64,000 bases of DNA from Marchantia polymorpha subsp. ruderalis. Taxonomy: Eukaryota > Streptophyta > Marchantiopsida > Marchantiales > Marchantiaceae. The DNA lies in assembly GCA_037833965.1 (NCBI GenBank), contig AP031355.1, positions 30,281,501 through 30,345,500 of the forward strand, given 5' to 3'. Both the position numbers and the translations under genes were made by a program. This document shows, in pieces, positions 52,892 through 64,000 of the stretch. Position 1 is the stretch's first letter. Each line of letters opens with the position of its first letter. The notes beneath the pieces are model-generated. The model did not search any database and was not told where the DNA came from. It worked only from the letters and a program-made list of their open reading frames with translations.

Positions 52892-55331
52892 CTTCTCCCC
52901 GCTCTCCGTTCTATATTTTTAGTACTATACTGAACATAGAGTATTGGAAAAAGAATCTTAACAGAGATTAGCTATTTGGACAACAGTCAACAAGCAATAT
53001 GGGCCTACAACCAGATTTTCTCGTATCATTACAGATTTTGCTTGTTGCTCAGAAGAAAAGTTGAGCGATACATGAATTACAACTTGACGTTGCAAATATC
53101 ATCAAAAGAAACAAAGATGGAAGACCTGAGGAAGTCATGCCAAGCTCGATCGCAATAAAAAAGCGAAAGATGATGAGACTTATTAATCTACACATATGCG
53201 GCTGTCAATACATATTCAAACGTATTCTGTGTGCGATTAGTCGAACAATCAATCAGCAGATATCCTAAACTAGTATCACATTTAGGTCTCTTTAAGTCAG
53301 GTGAACCCCCTGATCGACGGAGCTCCTCCAATTTCCTATCTCATCATTTATCTACATACATTCTAATGACTCTGATTGATCATCAGAGCATCAGTAACAA
53401 AAATTATGACTCATACTCCTAATAATGGAAATACGATTGCTTGTACTGTACTTGTGATCAAGTTGGACTTTCGCACATACTTATATATCTAACTTGAGAA
53501 ATCTGGATCAATCCAAATAAACCTGCCATTCTAATGATGAAAACAAGATTGAAGATGTCAAAGCATATGGATAGACGGTCCAGCAAGTAAACGCGAACCC
53601 GCATCACCGATTAAGCTAGAGCAAATTAGAGTCTATAGAGATTATGATGTCATATGTTATTGAACTTCACTTCCTCTCAGGACCTAATCAACTTTTTCAC
53701 CTTTTTGTGGCATGTTTCATGACTTTCCTTTTTTGTATTATATTTCCAATCTTTATCCTCAACATTGAAATCAATATAATCAGAAGATGTCAACGAATCA
53801 TTCATTGAGATCGGCCTTACTCAACAGCGTTTACCTCTTATCTCTGTATTTCAAATTTTGTGAAAGTCCTCAAATTCAATAAAATGTAGAACAACTTGAA
53901 GTTCTTGACAGTCTAATCGACAGCATCCGTGGTTGCATCTACCCTCAGGCAGAATTTCTCGTAATCAAGAGCGTACCTCCTTAATCCAAAATATATTAAT
54001 CTATGGCCACCACAGCCAAATACGACAGTTTGTGTCAGTCGATGATATCATATCTAAGAGACTCAGAATCCAGTATATGTTAGTATGAATAAATATAGAT
54101 TATACACACTTAAAAATATCCGGAGCACTTGATTCTTTCTTCCATTTGATGACACTCTTCCGGAGCACCACCTTGTCTTGCCCTCTATCTATGAACCCAT
54201 CCAGTAGCCAAGAGATGGCCCTATAGATTATTTTTTCTCTTGGGAGTACGTTAGGAACTAACCGCCTTATAAGTCACCTCAAGAAGACCAGTTATTATGA
54301 AAATAAAAAGGTTAACTGTTAAAATATAGGAAATGAGGATTTTATATCTTGTAATGAGGATAATTATTTAAATCTTTTAAAGTTAAGCACTTCAACTCTT
54401 TTATCTTAATTTTTTAAATGAGATTATGGTTGATCATATATGATATAATGATAGGCCAGTAAATATGATTTGCTTCTGCTAAAATCCTGAATGTTTAGTA
54501 CAAGTTTCCAAATAACATTATTTTTGCATCTAGATTATTGCACCTGGATTTTTAAGAAAATTTGCATCAATGAGTCCATACAGGTTTAACACTGCCATAT
54601 AGTGACATTATATGATGATTTTTGTTGAGCATCAAAGCAATATTATATATCCATTTAAACTAATCATTCTTGTAAAAGCACCTTAAATAGTGAATATATC
54701 AAGCCCGTGAGATCCAAAGGGTCAAAAGGCTGGAAACCACATTACAAGTCACACTTTCACTGACCAGGAAAAAAAAGGTTTGATGAATACTTGAGAAATA
54801 ACATTCAGTCTCTTCCGCAATTTTATCATGATTATCGAAATTTTGATCATTCTCAAAGATTCTGAAATTTGAATTTTCAATGAAAACATGATTGATTTTG
54901 TTTCAAATATATGATTGATCAATTTGAGATTTTTTATCTTTTACAAAATCTTTTACAATTTAATTATTTGATATCTGAAAAAAATAACTGAAAATTCTTT
55001 TTAATATAAAGTATTGTTGACAAAAGTAGTCCTTTCATTCAGATCTATTGAATTTTCGAATTGATGAATTAACATGCATTATTAAATATACTTTATATGT
55101 TTTTTTGTTCAAAAATGCATGGAATAAATATAAATATTTAATTTTTTCCCATTAACATACAATTTAATACTATATATAGCCATTTTTTTAATTAAATTTT
55201 TTTTATGGTCTTGTACATTCAAGTATGCATTATCATGAATTTTGAGTTGATTATACATTATCATAAACAAAATTTTCATCAATAAAGTTTCACCTTATTC
55301 TTTTGCCATCCATTATTGATTGGATGTATAG

Positions 55332-55370
55332 AGAACATGTATCCAATAAAGATAACTCGATACATGTTCT
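55332..55370. repeat. Perfect 11-bp hairpin AGAACATGTAT / ATACATGTTCT
   Basis: Arms 55332-55342 and 55360-55370, loop 17 nt. Confidence 0.85.
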
Positions 55371-55809
55371 TGATAAGGACAAGAGTGGTAACACTTATAA
55401 ATCCTTTTTCCGATGTAAGAAGTATTATTTATCTTTTCTTTGATGATGACGACGTAAAAGTGATTATTTAAAATTTTCTGAATGTTAACAGAATTATCTA
55501 TCTTCTTTAATTATGGCAAGAGTGAGTATAATCATCCGTCATTCTCTGGATAAGAGAAGCATTGTGTTTAGTCTTTAATGACAACAGTACTTATCCACCA
55601 GTCATTGGAAGAAAGAACAATTTCCCATCTTCTTTGATCGCTGCAAGTAAAGCAACGACAGCCAAGGTTCATAGAAATATGCCAATGGTTGTAAAGAAAG
55701 GTCAAATTTTATTTCTTTCTGACTTTAATTTTTACGAATGCATGCCAACTTTAAATTGTTCATGAGAGATATCAAGATAGCTTATCATATAAAGCGAAAA
55801 GAGTATCAA

Positions 55810-55862
55810 TTTCTTTAGCTTATTCTGAAAAATAACTTTGGCAACACGATAAGCTAAAGAAA
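55810..55862. repeat. Perfect 13-bp hairpin TTTCTTTAGCTTA / TAAGCTAAAGAAA
   Basis: Arms 55810-55822 and 55850-55862, loop 27 nt. Confidence 0.85.
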
Positions 55863-56669
55863 GTGAGAAATTTTTATTTTTACAAATGGAAACATTTAGA
55901 TTATTGTACACCATAACGGTCTATTGATTTAGTTCTAGCTGGTGCTATACAAAAAATCAAGAAGGTTATAGGGTTTTTTTCATGTACTTATTATTCATAG
56001 ATTGTTTGACCTAGCCAGTCAAGATATATTCTTTGTGATTGACATTGTGATGCTTTTGGGGGTGGCCTCATTTTTCCCATTTGGTTTCATCACTCTACTG
56101 GCTATGCTTGATAGGTTTTCCCATCCGTTTTGCTATATTACAGTACCTGGTCTGAGTCCTTATTCTTCGTTCTCAATAGTAAAAAGGAAAAGAATGGGTA
56201 GCTTGTCTCATTTCAAACAGTTATGCTTTAGACAAAATTTGCGAATTTATTAGAGTTATAAAAACTACTGTACTGTTTGCAGTTCGTAAATCCAGAAGTA
56301 CATGAAGAAAGTACTTCATGGACCTCTACCTACATGACAGCCTTGCGTCAGTCGTCAGGATCCGGTCAGCCTGTCCGCTAGTGAAACTCTAGCGCCCGGT
56401 TCCGAGAAATGACACTACAGTGATGTTTACCGTATTCTCAAGACGGGTCCACTATCGAGATCTCCTGCCTTACAGTCAAAACCATGATTAGAAAGAGATG
56501 CAGCGACAAACACCTGAGGCCCGGCTGAAGGATTGCTCCGGTTAGTTTCAAACCTACGGGGACTGTTTGGGTTTGTCTTTCTAGCAACGGTGATTGCTGG
56601 TGTTGGATAATTTACATACTGACATGATTGTCTGACATCAGTCAAATTTAACATCGTGATTTTCTGGAG

Positions 56670-56795
56670 ATACCTGGAGGGGCTTTCGATCTCAGTCAAT
56701 TTCACCGACAGTAGAACTGTGGTTTTGATGAATGAAGTCAGAGTGAGCCCTTCATCGCATGGAACTGATTGAATGAAGTGGACGACTTCATCCAT
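56670..56795 (-). pseudogene. Isolated exon-like frame, MDEVVHFIQSVPCDEG
   Basis: An ATG-initiated frame of about 42 codons ends at a good donor (CCCTCCAG/GTATCT). It includes LTLTSFIKTTVLLSVKL. The acidic/amphipathic start with an FI..TTVLL helix vaguely recalls plant glycolipid-transfer proteins, but I found no second exon and do not claim the family. Confidence 0.2.
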
Positions 56796-56832
56796 TTTTG
56801 CATGAACCTAGGATTCGATTGGATGGAAAAAC

Positions 56833-56876
56833 AGACACAAAAGTGTGTTCAAGTATACTTGGACTCACTTTTGTCT
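56833..56876. repeat. Near loop-less inverted repeat around AAGTATACTT
   Basis: AGACACAAAAGTGTGTTCAA and its imperfect complement meet at the palindrome CAAGTATACTTG, with a 2-nt bulge and two differences. Confidence 0.7.
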
Positions 56877-57630
56877 TGAAGGCTTAGATTGACAGGCAGT
56901 CCCTGCCTCAATCTACTCTAACTATGGGCCATCGTGCACGTTTGAATAGGAGGCACATTTAGAGGGAGCCAATCCTCTAAAAAGCAGGAGTCAAGTAGCA
57001 ATAGAATGATTGTTGAGAGTCCCTCGTGAGTTGCAAGCCCCCAAAAGCCATTCGCACCAAACTCCCGTGAGTTTTGTGGCCTATAACGGTAGTGGACGCT
57101 GGAGAACTGGCATGTTATCTCCGTGTCACCAGTCCAATGGAGCAACCTCGAAGAAGGCAGACGTGACTCTAAAACTGGAGCTATGCATGGAGGAAGTCAT
57201 GATCGTGAAGTAGTCCAGTATAGTGGTCTTAAGTAGTAGTACTACTAAATAAGGACGAAGATTTCCATGCTCGCCTTGGGGCGTTTTAATGTCATGCAAC
57301 TCTGAGCTCGCTCCCCTCAGGTGAAGGTCAATTGACGGTAACTATTTCTGTCACGTAGAAGAGTTGATTCGCATTCCAGAGAGCATAATTCAACGAGCTA
57401 GACTTACGTTTAGGGACCACATAGCGGATGTTTTACTCTAGAAGACCAGACAGTTTGTCTGTAGTTGCCAGCCTAGATGGATTTCAATAAACAGCTTGCT
57501 AAAGGGCCCACCTAATCTACTATTTCATATTGATGACCGTGCACTATCATTTACCTCACTAACTTTGGTGGTGTTTGACATGATTGGTAGATTTAATGAC
57601 CATGTTCCTTAACTCTCTTCCCCTTGACAG

Positions 57631-58503
57631 TACCGTATGTCGCAAGCTATCTGCTTCCACCGGCAGAAAATGCGCAGAGGGACTCTCGTAATTTCTAACG
57701 AACAACGGTTAGTAGGCTGAGGTTAATCAGGGCTCACTTTACAACATAGTAATTCCGAACAGGCTGACTGGTGGAATTCTGTCATGGGCTCCACACTGAC
57801 GAGGAAGATCAGTGGAAAGACAGATGAAGAGTTCAGACCTTGTGCAGGATATCTGTATGACGGTGAAGCGATACGAGCACCTTCTGACTGATCCTTGTCA
57901 TCCTTTCCTTGGCTAGTCTAGAGTGGACCAGTTTATGCTAATGTACCCAATCAACATCTTACATTCTGTCCAGGAAATGGAATACATTTGCAGAACCCTA
58001 TTACCCTACCTTCAAATGTCTTCGAAAGGATAGGGATGTCAGTGAATATCCACATATGAAAAGCATATGTAGTGAAGACCTTAATCTAACGAACTTGCAG
58101 GTGTGGAGCTTCACCCGAAGGCGAGCTGTATGACAACACTATGATCCAAAAGCCAGAAGAATATGTACAGTAGAACACACTTATACAGTAGCCCAGGCCT
58201 ATAATACAAATCGATGCTTCAAGTCCACGTAGGAGATGCATCTTGAAGATTCAAGAAGGTGACGATATCCAGCACATAGCCTGCACGGTGACTGATAGAA
58301 ATAGGAGATTGGCGGAAATTTAACCGAAGCTCCCTGAAATGGACGAAATATACCACAGAGATTTGTTTATTCCATTTTAATGACTTGCTTGCAAGACCTG
58401 ATCATCTACATGCATAGTCTCGATTCCAGAGCTGCCAGTGACTGAGAGGGAATGGGATGATTATGATTTGGACCCAGATGACACGAAAGCTAGAGGCGCA
58501 TAG
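57631..58503 (+). pseudogene. Series of exon-like islands, candidate small-exon gene or decayed gene
   Basis: Four + strand islands look coding: after an acceptor at 57630, a frame with PYVASYLLPPAENAQR; near 57830, MKSSDLVQDICMTVKRYEHL; 58030-58100, RDVSEYPHMKSICSEDLNLT followed by NLQ and a consensus donor (TTGCAG/GTGTGG); and a terminal piece from an acceptor at 58417, IPELPVTEREWDDYDLDPDD..., ending in TAG 58501-58503. I could not join them into one phase-consistent model and do not recognise the family. A real gene with exons I missed or a decaying gene are both possible. Confidence 0.3.
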
Positions 58504-60140
58504 TCTGTGGATAGAATTCAAGTACTGTACTTTGCAACAAGTTTAAAGTTTTAGGTTGGTGTTACCAAATTCTTTAACTGAGATTAGTTAATTACTCATT
58601 TATCATGAATAATGAGACATGTGCTGCATTACAAGGACTTTCTAGGAAATAAGGGTCTGGCATTTACATTAATCTTGAAACACAAGTGCATGATACCCAA
58701 ATTCGTTATTCTAAATCTGAGTCAGAGATGAGAGATGTATGAAATTTTGTTTCGAGGCGAGCAAACAATTTTCTTTGAAATCTGGGTTAGCAGCATGTGA
58801 TCTACAATCATACTTCATTTTCAAGCTACGTATACTTCCATTGTTACAATATCTCCGTCAATGAGCTCAATCTCCCAAAGAAAAGAAACCATTTCAAGCT
58901 CATGATTATCAATTTACGTTGTTAAAAAGTACATGTTTGACAAGAGCCATCACATTACCCATTCTGAGGGTTAAAAATTCCATTGAACATCGGAATTTTT
59001 TTGAATAGAACCATATTAATTCTAGCATGTTATCTCCATCTAATTTTGTAACATGTTTCGCAGAAAGTCTTATAATTATATATTGAAGGTATAAAAACAT
59101 GCCCACTTGAAAATATTTTGTGATTAAATATGATATAACAAAAAAATATTATTGCTTAAGTAGTCTAATAAAACTCTTGATTGTAGAATCTGACTCCCAT
59201 GTTAAACAACCCATTGAATTATCATAATTCTTATTAAATCATGATTAATTATCATTGATAAATCTTTCATATAAGAAATGGTCCATACAACCTTCAGTTT
59301 GACTAAAGACAAGTAAAATTTCTTTCTTATGTCAAACACATTTGTATTTTGACTGATTATGTGACTCAAATGTACATAATTTATCTGTAAAAACTTAAAC
59401 AGTGAAAAATGAGATGAATTATATAAAGTACCCATAAGAAGTTTCTTGCAGATATCTTATCCATGAATTTTGACGTTAGTATAATTTTTTGGATCGCTTG
59501 GACATTGCATATGCCTCACAAGACTCATGTCCTACATGCGTGGACGGAAACGAAAATATACTTTCCACGGATATAAATAATACTTTTCATAGATAAATTA
59601 GTGCCAAATGCGAAAAGAACCCAAAAAAGAATGTAACCTACATGTCTTCTCATCAAAGTTATGCCACTCAACTGTTCAGACTCTTTTAAGTATGATGCTA
59701 TACGTTCAACAATTTCGAAAGATTATGGAGAATTTTTGGATACATATCAATCTGAGTTCATGTATTCGAAAGTCCCTTTTATGAAAATTTTAAAATATAC
59801 ATATATATTTATAGAAATTTAATAAATATAGATAAATCATCTTCAAATTAATTTATGCATACACGTATATATATTCCAACATGTGGAAAGACTACAAAGG
59901 AATAGTCTAGATTCTAATATATGAAAACTGTTAATATTATATAAATAATTGTCATAGCCTTCCCATCTTAAATGCGTTCTTTTACAATTATAATGCATTA
60001 GAATCTGGTCAACAGAGGTTAGATATAACAAGAGAGATGTACCCATAAATGTAGAAGTAATCAAGTTTTATTATATCTGAATGAAGTATGAACACATCAA
60101 ACTATGATTCTATATTCTTTTATATCTAGCTATTATAGTC
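58504..60140. other. AT-rich intergenic DNA
   Basis: No gene seen on either strand; open frames are short and A/T-driven. Confidence 0.5.
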
Positions 60141-60154
60141 GGCGGACTGTTCTT

Positions 60155-60330
60155 TCCACCTTCTCTGCACACAGCGTTGGCCACTGATAGATCTCGCCAA
60201 ATACAAAGCCAGTGAGAACAATTGTGGATCACCGCCAAAGCCAGGCTACAACCAAGGATCAGTCCGTCTCCTCATGTATTCCTCATGGTACTTCCTCCAG
60301 CTAAAATTGGAAGCACCGACAGCTGTTGTC
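60155..60330 (-). pseudogene. Exon-like protein fragment with one in-frame stop
   Basis: The - strand reads SNFSWRKYHEEYMRRRTDPW, a leucine, a stop, then PGFGGDPQLFSLALYLARSI and SGQRCVQRRWKEQ. The composition and continuity across the stop indicate a former or foreign coding exon. It lies in a less AT-rich patch (60130-60470) inside very AT-rich DNA, as if a gene fragment had been inserted or captured. Family not identified. Confidence 0.45.
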
Positions 60331-60470
60331 TGTTGCTTGGCCGGTACTCAAAGTCGGATAACCGTGCTTACGCCAGCTAAACATGGTCCACACTATGGAT
60401 GAACTTCTAAATAACGCTAGTCAATGACCTAGACCGTTATCCTTGCGACAAATCCTCGGCCTCTCACAGT

Positions 60471-63400
60471 ATTTTGAAAAAATGTCTTTGCATTTTGTGA
60501 TCTCGTGAGCTCTACGCAAGTAAAATCTCTATTACTAGGACCATCCATTCATCTAGTTTTTACCTTTTTAAGCGCAGTAGCTTTTCTCAATGTTTTTACA
60601 AAACATGCGATAAATTTTATTATTCAATAAAAAATAAACAGATCAACAACGAAATGCAAAACTTTTGGCTCTCTTGATTCTTATGAGTCTTATTATGACC
60701 GTACAAGCAAGACTAGACTCTTTGGAGATAAATAACAAGTTCATTTTTATCGCATGTAACGTTGTTAATTTTCGATATTTCTATCTAAGCTAAGTGAAAA
60801 TCCCTTAAAAACTTAGTGAATATTATTAAATTTGATATGACAAGAAAAAAAATTGAGAAAATTGAACGAAACTTTCGATCATTGTTTTAGTGAAAGTTGT
60901 GTAGTTCTTGAAAAAAATTTCAATATAACCCATTGCAGAGCAATCGGAATACAGAAATTATAAAGATAAAAAGGAAACTTAACTCAATGTCCAATGACCA
61001 CTTTCTCAATATTAATAAGAACTGCATACTTCAGATATATACAAAATTCGAAAACCTTCTGCTTTGCTCAAAACTCTTGTATGACGTAAGAGAAGTCTAT
61101 ACGATATATCTAAACAAGATATTGTGGATATTATTGATATTTCTGAATAAGTATGTCAGAGATCCCAAATCTAACTGTTACCCTGAATTTTTAAAAACTT
61201 AGAACGTTCAGTTGAGGTATAACGTTATGTTGAATCATTAGCACATTTCTGCAGGCTAAACATCCATCTCCAATAGGGTTTTGATGTTTTATTTGGATCT
61301 AGGACTATTCTTTCAAAATTCTTTCAACTAAATTTGATATGAAAAAAAAATTCTATATTCAAAAAACTTAATCAAGCTGCCGTCCTTTAACAGATCTATA
61401 AACGATAACGATACAATCTGTAAAAAAAGCTGAGTTTGATGATCAATGAAAATATATAGTTTGTTTCCGTAGATTACGAAAGTTAAATACGTTGTGAAAA
61501 GTAGATAATAAACTACAATTAGGTAAAAGTGTGTATAAAACACACATGTTGGATATGTCTTCGGATCTATGATAAAAAGTACAACAAGTTAGTATATTTG
61601 GTTTACTGCTGATTTTCAAAATGAACAAACATGTTACAAACACAGATGACTAACTAAATATAACGGAGAGGTCAATAATATAGAAGAGTTTAACATAACT
61701 TAAATTTTCAATTATAATGACTAACTTCAGTTATATTAAAATTAATTAAAATAATGAAGAATATTAAATTTATCTTCTGTGTCTAGAAGATAAAGCTATC
61801 TATCGCTTATGAAAAACTGAAACATTGAGATCGAGAATCTATCTCTTTTCAATTTTGGATCAAACATAGTTCTCATTTGGTAAAAAACCTCAAGTATGCT
61901 TAAAGTATACTAGATGTATGTTAAAAAAAAAATTCATTTGAAGCTTGGAAGGGTTCTGATAACAAAATTTTTTTACTGAATCATACGTCTACACAACAAT
62001 TGATTAACAAAAATTATCACGTATTTTAAAATTTTATTTAAAATTCATATTTTTTTCTTGAATATATTTCAAATATGTTTTCCTAATATTATGCTTATTT
62101 TAATGCATCCTATATATCAGTTTGAAGTATTAAAATTAGAGTTAAGAAAGAATATTGCAAGAAAACACTTGATGCTGCGCATTGAAAATTGAAAACATCA
62201 TATGATAAAAATATCTACAATCTAACATGTAGATTTAAATATAATTCCAGAATTTTTTTTAATATTCATTATTATGGAAAATATTGATATTTTAATATAT
62301 AATTTTATAAAATGCATAAAAACCCCATTTACAACATAATATAAAATGTCATCATAAGATTCATTCTAAAAATTTAACTCCTATGTACGTTATTTTATTA
62401 GTTATCTTTTTTTTTTCATAACTTGTTTTGCATACTCTGAATTCCTTTATAATTCCTTGAATATCATATTAAAAACTAAATAACTTAATAAAAAATCTAT
62501 ATAAAAATTTGAAAACTATATATCCATGCATGTTAAATAAAAGGCTTCTTCTAAATATTATTAATATATTAATATATATTAATAATTTATACATTTAGAT
62601 GTTGAAAAAGATCAAAAGGTTTATTTCTTCAATTAGATGAATTTAAATGATTATCTTCAAGTCATTTAAAATTATAAGTCTTATAAGTCTTCTAATGCAT
62701 TATTTTGTACAATAAAAGTGACTAAATGAAAAATTGTCAAATATCTTTAACAGAACTATATACACAATATGTGATATAAAGAACGCTAACATCATTTAGT
62801 GTTTTCTTTAATTAAAGTCTCAAAATCTGATGATAAGATTCCTTAAAACATACATGGAAAGATATTGGACCAAAAAAAGTACTTCAAGCTCCTTCTAATT
62901 CTCTTATTGAGAAATAGCAAACTAGTCTTATCAACAATAGTCAAACTGGCTAGAATTATTCAACATCTCATGAAAATCAATACGTTTTTTAAATTGAATT
63001 TTTTTAAGAATTGAAAAGATGAATTCGAATATGAATGACACAAAGCATACATATTCAGCTATCGTAAAAGTATGTTAGGTAATGATATGAAAAGTTTTAA
63101 TTTTAAGTAATATGAATTTACATTAGAAATGAATATTACAAAAATGATGATGGAACATTAGAGGTAGATTTGAGAAAAATTGTATATATACTAAAGAAAA
63201 AATTAGCAAAGAAAAATTTAGATTTTTACAAAAAATATTTATACTTCATTTACCAAATATGTCAAAACTAAATGTCATGACCTTCTATTCTATTCTATTC
63301 TCTTTTACAAGGTTTGAGCACAATACACTGTTATAGTGAGACCATGACTTGAATAATTTGTGCAACAAGATATATATATAAAAATATGGTGCTGTCTTTT

Positions 63401-64000
63401 CTTTCCTGGGTGATATGGATAGTTAGGATATTGTGTTGATGTAATAATGCGTACAATCTTTCCGTGTAGACAAGATCATCATAAGGACTCTGGTGGTAAT
63501 TCTAGTGGAGAGATCCCGTCAGGCATCCCGGTCAAGTAAACTGCCAAAACGTATACTTCTGGAACAACACCGACTGATAGCGAATACTTCGCAAAACAAT
63601 CCTTTCAATCTCGACGTAGCAACTGCCTCCCTCTTTTAAGAATATGTTGACCTTGCTATGAACGGTTTGTCAAACCAATGAGCCAAATCGGTTAATATTG
63701 CAGTATCATTATGTATTCCCTATTCCCCAAAAAAACTCAGTGAGAGCAGTTGAGAAGGTTCCAAGTGCTAGAACTTGTTGTTCACATGTTTCCACGTATG
63801 ACTGTACGATATACTTGGAGGCAATGCAAGAAGATTCATGCATCAAGGTCGTACTGGAGACCTTGGTGCGGAGTGCTCATTGAAACTAAGGTCTAGATTT
63901 TAATCTATACATGCCCTCGCTCAAAGAACTCTCTATCACAAAGTCTTTGATTACCTTGTAGTTTAATGAGATTAATCTCGTGCTCTCTTTACAGTAGCTG
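60471..64000. other. AT-rich DNA to the window end, no gene called
   Basis: A frame at 60933-61202 (+) has a KRKLN...KFENLLLCSKLL pattern that faintly resembles the UBN2/gag region of copia elements, too weak to call. A TTCTA repeat lies near 63286. From 63430 GC rises and a short frame at 63698-63883 appears; this may be the edge of a further gene outside the window. Confidence 0.4.

Larger units (their letters stand above)
52892..56426. other. AT-rich intergenic DNA with hairpins
   Basis: No convincing gene. Short frames at 55562-55765 (+) and 56002-56253 (+) show no domain. Two hairpins lie at 55332-55370 and 55810-55862. Confidence 0.45.

Noticed and set aside
60933-61202. Possible copia gag (UBN2) fragment
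   Set aside because: Only a faint pattern in an A/T-biased frame; not enough to assign.

Overview
This window is nuclear DNA of a land plant, most probably a moss or another bryophyte. The genes are split by short GT-AG introns and belong to plant families (FGGY pentulose kinase with a plastid-type leader, DUF506, RNase H-like/RBR E3 ligase, CCR4-type nuclease). They sit as islands of about 45% GC in very AT-rich DNA full of degraded transposons. The Ty3/gypsy debris (RNase H fragment, C-terminal PHD finger) resembles elements I associate with moss genomes. Species assignment is inference; no database was searched.

Layout. 1-0.56 kb: last exon of a gene with a bacterial-type lamin-tail (LTD) domain, + strand. 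0.6-5.4 kb: AT-rich, no convincing gene. 6.2-10.5 kb: nine-exon FGGY kinase (XK-1/ribulokinase type), + strand, with a duplicated in-frame splice acceptor. 11.6 kb: 118-nt foldback that resembles a miRNA precursor. 13.5-17.6 kb: three-exon RBR E3 ubiquitin ligase, - strand, with a degenerate RNase H-like domain and a C-terminal CCCH finger; its introns carry several hairpins. 20.25-20.78 kb: long-TIR MITE, followed directly by a nuclear copy of mitochondrial 26S rRNA. 22.7-26.9 kb: degenerate hAT transposon with TIRs and a near-perfect 8-bp target-site duplication, containing gypsy fragments. 27-32 kb: AT-rich, no gene. 33.4-34.7 kb: three-exon single-pass membrane protein with a plastid-type N-terminus, + strand. 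35.1-40.5 kb: ten-exon CCR4-like nuclease, - strand, convergent with the previous gene. 40.9-41.3 kb: 225-bp tandem duplication. 45.2-46.7 kb: three-exon DUF506 (PDDEXK-like) gene, - strand, with a TATA box near 47.17 kb. 47-49.3 kb: GC- and pyrimidine-rich DNA with a (TC)17 tract. 49.3-64 kb: mostly unassigned, with protein-like islands that may be decayed genes and a pseudogene-like fragment near 60.2 kb.

The five genes with resolved intron-exon structure are unrelated housekeeping or regulatory genes and do not form a pathway. I reconstructed their exons by joining frames across GT-AG sites, and each model keeps phase throughout (coding length divisible by three), which is the main support. 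I saw no CRISPR array and no intact tRNA or rRNA gene. The features most worth a second look are the LTD exon, the RBR-CCCH fusion with altered RNase H residues, the duplicated acceptor, the foldbacks, and the composite hAT element.
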